64,000 nt of DNA from Colwellia marinimaniae. Its GTDB lineage: Bacteria > Pseudomonadota > Gammaproteobacteria > Enterobacterales > Alteromonadaceae. The DNA is taken from assembly GCF_002207865.1 (NCBI RefSeq), contig NZ_BDQM01000015.1, forward strand, positions 26,104-90,103, in the 5' to 3' direction. Shown piece after piece: positions 1 to 7,847 of the stretch. The notes under the pieces are model-generated. The model was given only the letters and a program-made list of their open reading frames with translations. It had not been told where the DNA came from and ran no database searches. Numbering within the stretch: position 1 is the first letter of the stretch; the number at the start of each line of letters is the position of its first letter. The translations under genes were made by a program, and so were the position numbers.

Positions 1-949
1 GTGCTACTTTATATGCAGCAAATTTTTCATTCCAGCTCACTTGACTGAGTTGACCTTTTTCTTTGCTATCCCACTGAGCGTAAATGTCTGTTGGAATTTC
101 AAAAGCTGGGTGTGGCCAATTTAAGAATTCACGTGTTGCAACAATTTCGTCATCACCTAAAGGCGCACCATGACACTCATGAGTACCTGATTTATTTGGC
201 GAGCCAAAACCAATGATTGTTTTACAACAAATCATACTTGGTTTATCAGTGACTAGTTTCGCTGCTTCAATGGCGTGTGCAATTGCTTGCGGGTCGTGAC
301 CATCAACAGAAACAACATGCCAACCGTAAGACTCAAACCGGGCCGGAGTATCGTCGGTAAACCAACCTTCAACTTTACCATCAATTGAAATACCGTTGTC
401 ATCCCAAAAAACGATTAACTTACCTAAACCTAAGGTGCCGGCAAGTGAACATGACTCATGTGATAGACCTTCCATTAAACAACCATCGCCCAAGAAGCAA
501 TAGGTGAAATGGTCAACAATGGCGTGATCTTCGCGGTTAAATTGCGCGGCTAAGGTTTTTTCAGCAATAGCCATACCGACAGCATTGGCAATACCTGCAC
601 CTAATGGACCTGTGGTTGTTTCAACACCAGGGGTATAACCGTATTCTGGGTGACCAGGGGTTTTTGAGTGCAATTGACGGAAGTTTTTTAAATCATCAAT
701 AGATAAATCGTAACCCGATAAATGTAATAAAGAATAAATAAGCATAGAGCCATGGCCATTTGATAAAATAAAGCGATCACGGTCAACCCAGTTAGGATCG
801 GCAGGATTGTGCTTTAAAAAGTCACGCCATAATACTTCGGCAATATCTGCCATGCCCATTGGGGCTCCAGGGTGCCCTGATTTTGCTTTTTGTACGGCAT
901 CCATACTTAATACACGGATAGCATTTGCTAGCTCTTGACGTGATGACAT
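1..949 (-). CDS. tkt: Transketolase, N-terminal part (runs off the window)
   Basis: The reverse strand from 949 reads [19 protein letters not shown] and stays open for 316 codons to the window edge, so about the first half of a usual ~660-residue transketolase is present. The family moves two-carbon ketol units between sugar phosphates in the pentose phosphate pathway using thiamine diphosphate. Visible hallmarks are [13 protein letters not shown] near residue 25, the GHGSML segment and the GDGCLMEG thiamine/Mg binding motif. The 3' half lies outside the window. Confidence 0.95.
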   Translation of the reverse strand, partial: MSSRQELANAIRVLSMDAVQKAKSGHPGAPMGMADIAEVLWRDFLKHNPADPNWVDRDRFILSNGHGSMLIYSLLHLSGYDLSIDDLKNFRQLHSKTPGHPEYGYTPGVETTTGPLGAGIANAVGMAIAEKTLAAQFNREDHAIVDHFTYCFLGDGCLMEGLSHESCSLAGTLGLGKLIVFWDDNGISIDGKVEGWFTDDTPARFESYGWHVVSVDGHDPQAIAHAIEAAKLVTDKPSMICCKTIIGFGSPNKSGTHECHGAPLGDDEIVATREFLNWPHPAFEIPTDIYAQWDSKEKGQLSQVSWNEKFAAYKVA

Positions 950-1161
950 AATAGCTCCAGATCTTATAGTCTTGAAAGAATAAAAATTCTGCGTATTTTC
1001 GCTCACCAAAGCACGTAGCGCAAATTAAATTATGGAATTTTAACTATTATTTTGTCTCGCGATAAATTATTGCGATAATATAATGCTAGTATCGGGTAAA
1101 ACTTGTGTCATTATTTACAAAATATTAACGGAATTACTCTGCCACTCTTGAATAATACTCT

Positions 1162-3510
1162 ATGATGCAACTTCACTTACCGCGATTTTTTATTTCGGCC
1201 CTTTTGTACCTTGCTAGTTGTTTTGGTGCGATATGGCTTATCAATCCACAATCCCTGGTAAACTTTGTTGGTCCTGCCGCGGCAGTTGTCAGTGGCTTAC
1301 TGATTATCTGGGGTCTCACGCCCATTGTTGCCATCTTATTGGTAACACCAATATTGGCTTTTAGTCTGAAGTATTTTTTTTACTTTGATGCCAATTTAGC
1401 GGTGATGAGTATTGCCGTACTTGCTATTGTTTTGCAGGCTTTCTGGACTAAACAGCTTGTTTTTCGCTTTATTCATTATAAAAAATGGTTACTATCCAGA
1501 AAGCACTTATTCTTTTTTCTGCTTCGTATTGGCCCTATTGCCAGCATAGTCTCAGCTAGCTCGGTTTTAGTTATTGCCATGCTAGATAACCAAGTTATAC
1601 AAGGCACCTTTTTCTATACCTTTATTAATACCTGGTCCGCTAGCATGTTGGTGGCGGTATTTTTTATACCTTTATTATTACTGGCTAAAAATGCAGAACA
1701 GCTCAAGTTAACTAAACGAATTTTTGTCGGTTTTACTTCTGTTTTAGGTGCTTTGGCTATTTTGATATTGTTTAAAACCTCTCAGTATGAACAACAAAGT
1801 TATCGACAAGCGCTATTTAAGCAATCAAAAGTGGCAATCGAGCGCTTGATAGAAGCAGAAGTTGCTGGCGTAGTAAACCAAATCAATAGCCTTTCGGCAT
1901 TTTTTAAAGCCAGTGATTATGTTTCATTAACTGAGTTTACTGTGTTTAGTGAAAGTATTTTTAAGCAAGGTTCTAGTATTAGGGCGTTAGAGTGGGCACC
2001 AATTGTACCTTTTAGCCATCGACAATGGTTTGAGCAACAAAGTTCAGTAACCTTGCAGCAAGACTTTCACATTAGAGAGCGTCTTGCCAATGGCAAAGTT
2101 GTACTTGCTAAACCTCGTAGCCAATATGCTCCTTTGTATTATATATACCCACAATACGGTAATCAGGCTGCTTTTGGCCTAGATGTTTATAGCACCCCCC
2201 AGCAGGTATTGTCTATGCAGCAGGTTGTTGATAGTAAACAGGTGATTGCCAGCGCACCAATGTCCTTGGTACAAGACGACATGGCTAAGCCAGGCATGTT
2301 GTTTAGTAAGGCTGTTTTTTTACCACCAGAGGATAACTACGCGACTAAGCCATCAGGGCAAAATAAGCTGTCGATAATCAAAGCAGATAAGTTAATAGGC
2401 TTTGTTGTGGCAGTCGTACAATTTGATCGCTTTTTTCAGCAGCTAGCGAAACAACAAGACCAAGACGTTAGCTTTTTTATTCAAGATGTCTCAAGTCACC
2501 AGCCCTTTACTCTCTTTGGTCAGGCGTTACCTAGCGCGAATAGATATATGGAAACCATTAACATGGAGGTCTTTTCTCGACTCTGGCAAATTAATATCGC
2601 CGAAAAGCAACCTTGGTTTAGTCAAGTGAAGACTTGGCAAGCATGGGCTGTGCTTATTGGTGGTACGCTTGGCGCTTTACTATTTCAAATGTTGGTATTG
2701 ATGATGGCTGCCTACTCAAGTGAACTAGGTCAGCAAGTCGATATTAAAACCAGAGCGCTTATTTTAGCGAAAGAAAGTTCCGAGCAAAAAAGCTTAGCTA
2801 AAAGTAATTTTTTACAGAATTTAAATAAAGAGTTACGTTTGCCATTGCTAGCCATGAAGGTATTTGTTGAGCAATTAAAGAAAAAAGGCATAAATAACAA
2901 ACAGGTGACAGGTATAAGCCATGCAGGCAGCAATATTGCTCTCTTGTTAGATACCATGATGGATTTATCTGATATCGAGTCAGGTAAGATCATTGCCAAA
3001 GAAGACTGTTTTGATTTTCATGGCTTTTTACAGCGCACTGAAGCGGTATTTAAAGCAAGTAATACTTATGAAGGTAAGCCAATTTCTTTCCTTATTGATG
3101 ACAGCGTGCCGCATTATATCAATAGCGATGAACTCTACATTCAAAAATTATTACAGGCACTGATTGAAAGTGCTCATAAGCTACTAGGGGCTGACGCCTT
3201 ACGTTTATCTATTAAGCTGCATAAACACAAACGTGCAGACGCTAGTTTGTTTTTTATTATATCTTCTCAAAATGAGGCAGTGAGCAAGGCAAACGAGCAA
3301 GATCTCACTCAACAAAACTATGACGAGCTATCAGTTAACAGTACGGCAATGGCTATGGCCATTAAATATAGCCATTTATTACGAGGTGATACCAAATTAG
3401 CGACGTTAAGCTCGGGTGCTGGCGTGTTAAGCGCTTCAATTAGAGTGATTATCTCATCTATTGAGCAACAAGAAGCTCAGCAAGGCTTAACATTTGATAT
3501 AATTGATTAA
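1162..3510 (+). CDS. MASE1/CHASE membrane sensor with degenerate histidine kinase module
   Basis: A 782-residue protein. Residues ~1-190 form a multi-pass hydrophobic region resembling MASE1. A CHASE-like extracytoplasmic sensor follows at ~235-430 (EWAPIVPFSHR near 274, then YAPLYYIYPQYG), then another membrane segment at ~494-518. A dimerisation-type helix carries NKELRLPL at 555-562, where active kinases have SHELRTPL, so the phosphoacceptor His is Lys556. The C-terminal ATPase-like region lacks recognisable N, G1 and G2 boxes. I infer a signalling protein without kinase activity. No response regulator lies beside it. The ATG follows a 212-bp gap from divergent tkt. Confidence 0.8.
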   Translation: MMQLHLPRFFISALLYLASCFGAIWLINPQSLVNFVGPAAAVVSGLLIIWGLTPIVAILLVTPILAFSLKYFFYFDANLAVMSIAVLAIVLQAFWTKQLVFRFIHYKKWLLSRKHLFFFLLRIGPIASIVSASSVLVIAMLDNQVIQGTFFYTFINTWSASMLVAVFFIPLLLLAKNAEQLKLTKRIFVGFTSVLGALAILILFKTSQYEQQSYRQALFKQSKVAIERLIEAEVAGVVNQINSLSAFFKASDYVSLTEFTVFSESIFKQGSSIRALEWAPIVPFSHRQWFEQQSSVTLQQDFHIRERLANGKVVLAKPRSQYAPLYYIYPQYGNQAAFGLDVYSTPQQVLSMQQVVDSKQVIASAPMSLVQDDMAKPGMLFSKAVFLPPEDNYATKPSGQNKLSIIKADKLIGFVVAVVQFDRFFQQLAKQQDQDVSFFIQDVSSHQPFTLFGQALPSANRYMETINMEVFSRLWQINIAEKQPWFSQVKTWQAWAVLIGGTLGALLFQMLVLMMAAYSSELGQQVDIKTRALILAKESSEQKSLAKSNFLQNLNKELRLPLLAMKVFVEQLKKKGINNKQVTGISHAGSNIALLLDTMMDLSDIESGKIIAKEDCFDFHGFLQRTEAVFKASNTYEGKPISFLIDDSVPHYINSDELYIQKLLQALIESAHKLLGADALRLSIKLHKHKRADASLFFIISSQNEAVSKANEQDLTQQNYDELSVNSTAMAMAIKYSHLLRGDTKLATLSSGAGVLSASIRVIISSIEQQEAQQGLTFDIID

Positions 3511-3646
3511 GTTGTTTTTTTTTAATTGTTTATTTAACTAAAGAAAACGCTTGAAAATAAAAAAGTAATCGTTTAATGTCTTTGCACCTGCTCATAAATA
3601 GTACAAATTAATAATAAATCAAGCAGGCAGTGATATAGGTAAAACA

Positions 3647-3784
3647 ATGAATAATTCATCCTCGCGAGGGTTTAAATTAACAACCGTGATATTTGCAGTA
3701 TTAATCATGGCTGTTAGTGCAATGCTGAGTGGTAACTCAGTCGCAGATGACATGGATGTAGAAATAACGCAAGCAGATGAGTAG
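3647..3784 (+). CDS. Small ORF, 45 residues, one hydrophobic segment
   Basis: ATG at 3647 and TAG at 3782-3784 encode a 45-residue peptide. A basic, Ser-rich start (MNNSSSRGFK) precedes a hydrophobic stretch of about 18 residues and an acidic tail (VADDMDVEITQADE). The form fits a small exported or membrane-anchored peptide with a possible signal-peptide cleavage near SVA-DD. A weak AGG lies ~8 bases upstream, and a hairpin plus T-run follows 38 bp after the stop, which supports transcription. No family is recognised; it may be non-coding. Confidence 0.4.
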   Translation: MNNSSSRGFKLTTVIFAVLIMAVSAMLSGNSVADDMDVEITQADE

Positions 3785-3821
3785 CTAAGTCGCTGGTTAT
3801 TTACTTGCTATGGAAAATTGA

Positions 3822-3861
3822 AGCTCCACCACTGGTTTAAGTACAGTGCTGGGGCTTTTTC
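3822..3861 (+). terminator. Rho-independent terminator after the small ORF
   Basis: An imperfect stem pairs AGCTCCACCACTG (3822-3834) with CAGTGCTGGGGCT (3844-3856), followed by a T-rich run. It lies just after the 45-codon ORF on the same strand. Confidence 0.6.
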
Positions 3862-3938
3862 ATTTTCAGAACTCAATGATTTTGAAGGTGCATTTTAGAG
3901 AAAAATAAAGTGTTCATGGGGGGATTAATTACTAGTAG

Positions 3939-3953
3939 TGGCGTCTCCACCGG
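3939..3953. repeat. Distal att-like copy of the tRNA-Arg 3' end
   Basis: TGGCGTCTCCACCGG is identical to the last 15 bases of the tRNA-Arg gene at 7504-7518. The flanks on both sides diverge immediately. It is read as the distal attachment site of the element spanning 3939-7518. Confidence 0.65.
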
Positions 3954-4076
3954 AAACCGTTGATTGATATTATCTATTTGTTAAATAATAGTTTTCTTGT
4001 TGCTTGTTTTGCGTAGTGTTACCTCTGGTGTAACCAAGGTAAAAAGTCACTCACTAGTTTTTCAGCGAGTGACCTT

Positions 4077-4682
4077 TTAAAGTAAATAACTTAACTTTTC
4101 TATTTGAGAATCTACAAACGGCCAGTATATCTTTTCTAACTCGGTTATTTTATCTCGCTTCATGTAAAAGGTTTTCCAGCGCATCCCTTTTGGTTTAGGC
4201 CAGTAATGAATGTTTTCAAACATGTTATTTACGTCAGGCCAATCAAAGCCCCACAACTCTTTTCTTAGTTTTCTAATACGCCTAATTAGTCTGTCTTGTG
4301 GTCTTTCACTTTGGCTAGCGTAATGTAAGCCGATACATTGGCGGCAAGCATAGGCATGTTTGATAGCGTAAAGGTGCTGGCGTTGTTTTTGGCAGTATGG
4401 GCAAGTTATGTATAGTTTGTTGCTGGCGCTTCGATTATCGAGCTTTAAGGCTATTTTATGGGGCTTATCGTTTATTGTGAATGTTACATAACGAACACCA
4501 TTTTTATTTTCTTTTAAGACTAGCTTACGGTGATTAGCACTCAGGTATTCAGAGTCGATTGAGTAACTACCTAGTGGTGTAGTGAGTAGTGACTTAAATG
4601 CGTTGGCGTTTATGCGGTGATACTCACCAGTGTAAGCCCTTGTTTGTGTTCTACCGTAATGATGACCTTTAGGCATTGTCAT
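4077..4682 (-). CDS. Zinc-ribbon protein of unknown function (mobile-element cargo)
   Basis: A 201-residue protein. Two CxxC pairs (C94/C97 in CPYC and C113/C116 in CRQC) form a probable zinc ribbon. It is followed by a strongly basic segment (RLIRRIRKLRKELWG) and a Trp/Lys-rich C terminus, which suggests nucleic-acid binding. It sits 18 bp downstream of the interrupted 78-codon ORF on the same strand, so the two were probably an operon of the tRNA-Arg element. I recognise the general type from island-borne genes but not a named function. An alternative ATG lies two codons in. Confidence 0.6.
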   Translation of the reverse strand: MTMPKGHHYGRTQTRAYTGEYHRINANAFKSLLTTPLGSYSIDSEYLSANHRKLVLKENKNGVRYVTFTINDKPHKIALKLDNRSASNKLYITCPYCQKQRQHLYAIKHAYACRQCIGLHYASQSERPQDRLIRRIRKLRKELWGFDWPDVNNMFENIHYWPKPKGMRWKTFYMKRDKITELEKIYWPFVDSQIEKLSYLL

Positions 4683-4700
4683 TTACTCTGAAAACTAAAG

Positions 4701-5171
4701 TTAAGATATATTGTCTTCGCCTATTTCCCTACGTGCTGTCAAAACCCCGACTTGTTTAATAGGAGCGCAAACAAAAGGCATAAGTTTAGTTAACCTGAAC
4801 TCTGGATAATGAGTGCTTGATGTATAAGTAAAAACAACGACTTACGGTTGTTAAGAACAAAATATACAAGATTAAGTAGTAATATACACTATCAATGTTT
4901 CAATTTATTCGATTATCAAGGCAACACGTTTATGAATAACGGGTTATTTATCGACGTGTTAACGCTGAGAATCGGATAAAGGGGAATATTGAGCAAGTGC
5001 TGCTTATCCAGAGTTCAGGTTAGTTAAGAAGTTTAACCTTTGAACCGGGTCTTTAATTTCAGCTAATGTGTTTGGTAAGTTGGTTAATTCATCTTGAATG
5101 GCTTTGTTGATTAAATGCCTGATATCGCCAGCCATGTATTTACTGGTAGGTGTTTTGTTAGTTGCTGTCAT
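4701..5171 (-). pseudogene. Small element-borne ORF interrupted by a 230-bp insertion
   Basis: The reverse strand opens at ATG 5171-5169 and runs LPNTLAEIKDPVQRLNFLTN before a premature stop at 5004-5006, which lies inside the inserted element. Removing 4792-5021 plus one AGTT copy joins LNFLTK to LMPFV in frame and restores 78 codons ending at TAA 4701-4703, 18 bp before the zinc-ribbon gene. The intact product would be a small soluble protein with an N-terminal KxxxxDIRHLINKAI helix. It looks like a small regulatory or replication-associated cargo protein, but that is only an impression. The truncated form (5004-5171, 55 residues) could still be made. Confidence 0.65.
4792..5021. mobile_element. 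MITE-like element, 230 bp, 18-bp terminal inverted repeats
   Basis: Perfect terminal inverted repeats AACCTGAACTCTGGATAA (4792-4809) and its complement (5004-5021) bound 230 bp with no coding capacity. AGTT flanks both ends (4788-4791 and 5022-5025) as a 4-bp target duplication. Precise excision restores an ORF, which is strong evidence that this is an insertion. The parent transposase is not in the window and I cannot name the family. Confidence 0.75.
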
Positions 5172-5529
5172 ATTAAAGTCTTTATTGTAAGGATATGTTT
5201 ACATTGCATCATGTTTATCTTGTGCGAAAAACAGGGTTAACTTACTACTTTTCTTAGGTTCTTATGGGGCGAGCTGTTCTATGTTTATGCTTTTCCTATA
5301 CAGTATTACTGCTGGTTTAACTGCCTTTATAAATATTCAATGTCATTGATAGGTTGTTGTTAATGCGCGGGGCTATACTTGATAGGCCGTGAACGCGATA
5401 GTGATGATGTTTGTTAAGCCAAGGTAGATAACAACTTATGATTGGATAAGTGTCTACTAACTTTACACTTTTTAATTTACCATTGTTAATTTACCGGTAA
5501 AGTGATGAAAAATAGTAATTTATTATAAG
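5172..5529. other. Non-coding interval inside the tRNA-Arg element
   Basis: No credible ORF was seen on either strand. It separates the minus-strand cargo genes from the plus-strand PEP-CTERM gene and so should hold two divergent promoters. Near its right end are three TTTAC motifs and a perfect 12-bp palindrome TTTACCGGTAAA at 5490-5501, about 30 bp upstream of the sigma-54-type site; it could be a regulator site, but no regulator can be named. Confidence 0.4.
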
Positions 5530-5545
5530 TGGTATGATTTTTGCT
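5530..5545 (+). promoter_or_regulatory. Sigma-54-type promoter of the PEP-CTERM gene
   Basis: TGGTATGATTTTTGCT matches the RpoN consensus TGGCACGnnnnTTGCW, with GG at -24 and GC at -12 in exact spacing; only two bases of the first block differ. It predicts a start near 5556 and a ~56-base leader before the ATG at 5612. PEP-CTERM genes are known in several bacteria to be RpoN-dependent (PrsK/PrsR-type control), so the site fits its gene. Confidence 0.6.
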
Positions 5546-5611
5546 TTAAGCTGAAAAGCATTAACTAAAATGCCTTTCTATTTCAAGGAATGTATTACAA
5601 AGGAAAATACG

Positions 5612-6190
5612 ATGAATATAAAAATGATAAAAGCGGCTGTTGCTGGATTAGTTTTATCTGTTAGTGGTTTTGCTAATGCAGGTTTGATTACTCTTGATGG
5701 ACGTATCGACTCAGGCGCAGAAGTAGACCATTGGATATTAAATGTTACAAGTAGCGGCCTGTTCACTTTTGATGTATTAGCTTACGAAGGGGACTATGAT
5801 GATTTTTTTGATAATGGAACAAATAACGATCATTTAGATAGTTATATTTATTTATTTTCTAACGATATTAATGGTTCGCTAGTTGACTCAAATGATGACG
5901 GTGAACTTGGAAACGATGGTTCAACTGAAGACTACGATAGTTTTATGTCTGTCAATCTTAATGTTGGAACATATGTTTTTGCAATTGGTGATTATCACCT
6001 AAATGAAGCTGGTGCTAGAGATGGAATTAATGAAAGCAATGCTAATGAAATTAGCGTGGGTAATTACAGGGTATCTATTTCATCTCAAGCTGGTGTGTTA
6101 AGTACTAACTCAGTACCTGAACCAACAACCCTTGCCATCTTCGCCTTAGGTATTATGGGTTTAGCAGCACGTAGATTCAAAAAACAGTAA
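5612..6190 (+). CDS. PEP-CTERM sorting-domain exported protein
   Basis: A 192-residue secreted protein. Residues 1-23 form a signal peptide (hydrophobic AAVAGLVLSVSGFANA). The middle is an acidic, Asp/Asn-rich beta domain resembling PPC/DVUA0089-type extracellular domains (DHWILNVTSSGLFTFD, then VGTYVFAIGDY). The C terminus is a classic PEP-CTERM tail from residue 168: VPEPTT, a hydrophobic helix and RRFKKQ. Exosortase (EpsH family) cleaves at this signal during export, usually with exopolysaccharide. ATG 5612 is chosen over 5570 because AAAGGA sits 7 bases upstream and the signal peptide starts there. No exosortase gene is in this window. Confidence 0.9.
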   Translation: MNIKMIKAAVAGLVLSVSGFANAGLITLDGRIDSGAEVDHWILNVTSSGLFTFDVLAYEGDYDDFFDNGTNNDHLDSYIYLFSNDINGSLVDSNDDGELGNDGSTEDYDSFMSVNLNVGTYVFAIGDYHLNEAGARDGINESNANEISVGNYRVSISSQAGVLSTNSVPEPTTLAIFALGIMGLAARRFKKQ

Positions 6191-6238
6191 TCTAGTCTGT
6201 TTCATACTCTAACCATTCAAGTAATGAGTAAAACATTA

Positions 6239-6263
6239 AGCACCATTGATTGGTGCTTTTTTA
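6239..6263 (+). terminator. Terminator after the PEP-CTERM gene
   Basis: AGCACCA (6239-6245) pairs with TGGTGCT (6251-6257) across a five-base loop, followed by a T-run. Confidence 0.85.
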
Positions 6264-6315
6264 TTGCCTGAAGAAAGTTACCGCCATTTATAGCAAGCTA
6301 ATATATGTGGAAAAT

Positions 6316-6681
6316 TCACTTACCTCTTACGTTTTCTAAATTACTTTCTATTTGCGCTTTTATCTCTTCAAGGTGAACTACATAAAGCAATTCAACCCAT
6401 GAACCATGAGCATATAAATATATTGTGCTGTAGTTAAATTCCTTACCTAACAAGGTACTTACTATTTCAATATTCTCTACTGTTTTAAGCTGAAGCTTAT
6501 CTAGTCTATAGGTAAAAATTCCTGTTCTAGATTGAACCTCATTGTCGGATATTTTAACAACGACAAAATAGGGTGAAATTATAATATGTGCGCCTTTTAA
6601 AACGTACAACGTTGGCAGTAACAATAAACTGTAAACAGTTTCAGGTTGGTATTTATCGCCCAATAAAAACTCACCAAGCAA
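6316..6681 (-). CDS. Bacterial PH-like domain (bPH2) protein, small
   Basis: A 121-residue protein starting at TTG; no ATG or GTG is available upstream in the open frame. A hydrophobic stretch (YSLLLLPTLYVLKGAHIII) leads into a beta-rich pattern with TGIFTYRLDKLQLKTVENIEI, which resembles the bPH_2 (YdbS/YdbT-type) fold: the R-G-F signature, then an amphipathic strand and a C-terminal helix. It may be truncated at its N terminus, since such proteins usually have one or two clear membrane helices first. It lies within the tRNA-Arg element. Function unknown. Confidence 0.5.
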   Translation of the reverse strand: MLGEFLLGDKYQPETVYSLLLLPTLYVLKGAHIIISPYFVVVKISDNEVQSRTGIFTYRLDKLQLKTVENIEIVSTLLGKEFNYSTIYLYAHGSWVELLYVVHLEEIKAQIESNLENVRGK

Positions 6682-6788
6682 ATTAAATAATAGGTATTAA
6701 ATATAAACCCTCATTATTTTAAATATGATTTCCAAGAATACTTCGAATATTATTTTCCATTTACAAGTGGGAATGGTAATTCCATTTT

Positions 6789-7046
6789 TCATGCTTGCTC
6801 CCACTCACTTAGCCATTCATCGGTAGTTTGTTGATGTGTTTTGTCTGGCTGTTGTATGTCACTTGTTCGGTTGTTGTTTGGATTAAGCTGTGAAAACCTA
6901 GCCCATACCTCACCATGGAAAAGGTTAAGCAAAGGTATGATTTTATCTTTTACTTTAGCGCCATGAGCAAAAGTAGGTATGAAAAAACATTGTTTTAGGT
7001 TGCCCATATAATCATGAAAGCTAGATAATCTTGGCGGTAAACTCAA
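6789..7046 (-). CDS. Orphan ORF next to the integrase fragment
   Basis: An open frame of 85 codons from TTG 7046, open upstream to about 7108, ends with a polar tail (TTDEWLSEWEQA). It overlaps the 3' end of the integrase fragment in another frame. I read it as the 3' part of a larger cargo gene fused to the integrase remnant by a deletion. No ribosome-binding site or family is recognisable. Confidence 0.35.
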   Translation of the reverse strand: MSLPPRLSSFHDYMGNLKQCFFIPTFAHGAKVKDKIIPLLNLFHGEVWARFSQLNPNNNRTSDIQQPDKTHQQTTDEWLSEWEQA

Positions 7047-7074
7047 ATCTGTTGAAAGCCAAAATTGGTAGAGC

Positions 7075-7329
7075 TTATATTCTTTGGTCTGTTTCAGCCG
7101 TCACTTTCTTAGCTTTTAATTTATACCGGTTAGCGGCAACGAGTTCAAAGGTGTTAGACAGTAATTTTTTTTGCTCTGCTGCCTTATCATTTCTATGTTC
7201 TTTGGGAGCAATAGCACTGGTTAATAACTTTCTAGCTTCAGCTCGTTTTTCTCTAGCCTCTGCCAGTGCTGTTTCAGGGTAAGTGCCAAAGCTAACATTG
7301 GCTCTTTTATTGATAAAAGGGCGTAGTAG
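7075..7329 (-). pseudogene. int: P4-type tyrosine integrase, N-terminal fragment
   Basis: The reverse strand is open from 7329 to a stop at 7075-7077 and contains NVSFGTYPETALAEAREKR, AEARKLL and NTFELVAA. This is the conserved pattern at about residues 45-130 of P4-family integrases (arm-binding domain plus the start of the core-binding domain). The first ~40 residues and the whole catalytic domain (R..H.R..Y) are missing. It lies 175 bp inside the tRNA-Arg 3' end and reads away from the tRNA, the usual place and direction for such an integrase. No start codon remains. Confidence 0.75.
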
Positions 7330-7503
7330 TTAAATAGCCATAGTAACACTCAGAAAGTAAGGGGTAAGCGATGTTACTGTAGATGTTACTATAAAACTTG
7401 AGTGTTACAAACTCTTATTAATCGCTATTGATAGCTAAGAGTCTTGTTTTTAATGGGATTTGGTAAGTTTTTGAATGGTGTTAATAGTCTTAAATAGTGC
7501 TAA

Positions 7504-7579
7504 TGGCGTCTCCACCGGGACTCGAACCCAGAGCAGCAGCTTAGGAGGCCGCAGTTTTATCCAGTTAAACTATGGAGAC
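7504..7579 (-). tRNA. tRNA-Arg (anticodon CCT)
   Basis: The reverse strand folds as a complete 76-nt tRNA: acceptor GTCTCCA/TGGAGAC, D arm GTTT/AAAC, anticodon stem GCGGC/GCTGC with loop CTCCTAA (anticodon CCT, reading AGG), T arm CTGGG/CCCGG, discriminator G and encoded CCA. Its 3' end is the integration site of the element to its left. Confidence 0.95.
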
Positions 7580-7847
7580 ATAGCATTAAGGTCGCTATTT
7601 TAACCATATTTCTTATGCTTTGTTAATGTTTTTATTAAATTTTTATGCACTTTAGCTTAGCTTCTTCTTATTCGAAGATAGTCACCTAGTCGTTAGTATG
7701 ATTTTTATGCTTATTGCTTGATCTGTATCGTCTCTTTCTCACGCCCTAGTTATACAATGAGCTGTTTGTCATTCGTCGATAATCATTTCGGCGTTCTCTA
7801 TTTTAGCAACAACTATTGCAGTAACAGTAAGGTGAAGGAGTTCTATT

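Larger units (their letters stand above)
3939..7518. mobile_element. Remnant integrative element at tRNA-Arg(CCT)
   Basis: TGGCGTCTCCACCGG occurs at 3939-3953 and again at 7504-7518, where it forms the 3' end (CCA, discriminator, acceptor strand and three T-arm bases) of tRNA-Arg. That is the usual attachment-site arrangement for tyrosine-recombinase elements. The interval keeps an integrase fragment next to the tRNA and in the same orientation, a zinc-ribbon gene, a MITE-interrupted ORF, a PEP-CTERM gene and two orphan ORFs, all but PEP-CTERM on the minus strand. I infer a degraded, immobile island, because the integrase lacks its N terminus and catalytic domain. Confidence 0.7.

Noticed and set aside
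7031..7282. Plus-strand 83-codon ORF next to tRNA-Arg
   Set aside because: It is antisense to the integrase fragment, whose minus-strand translation matches a known family; the plus frame has no family features.
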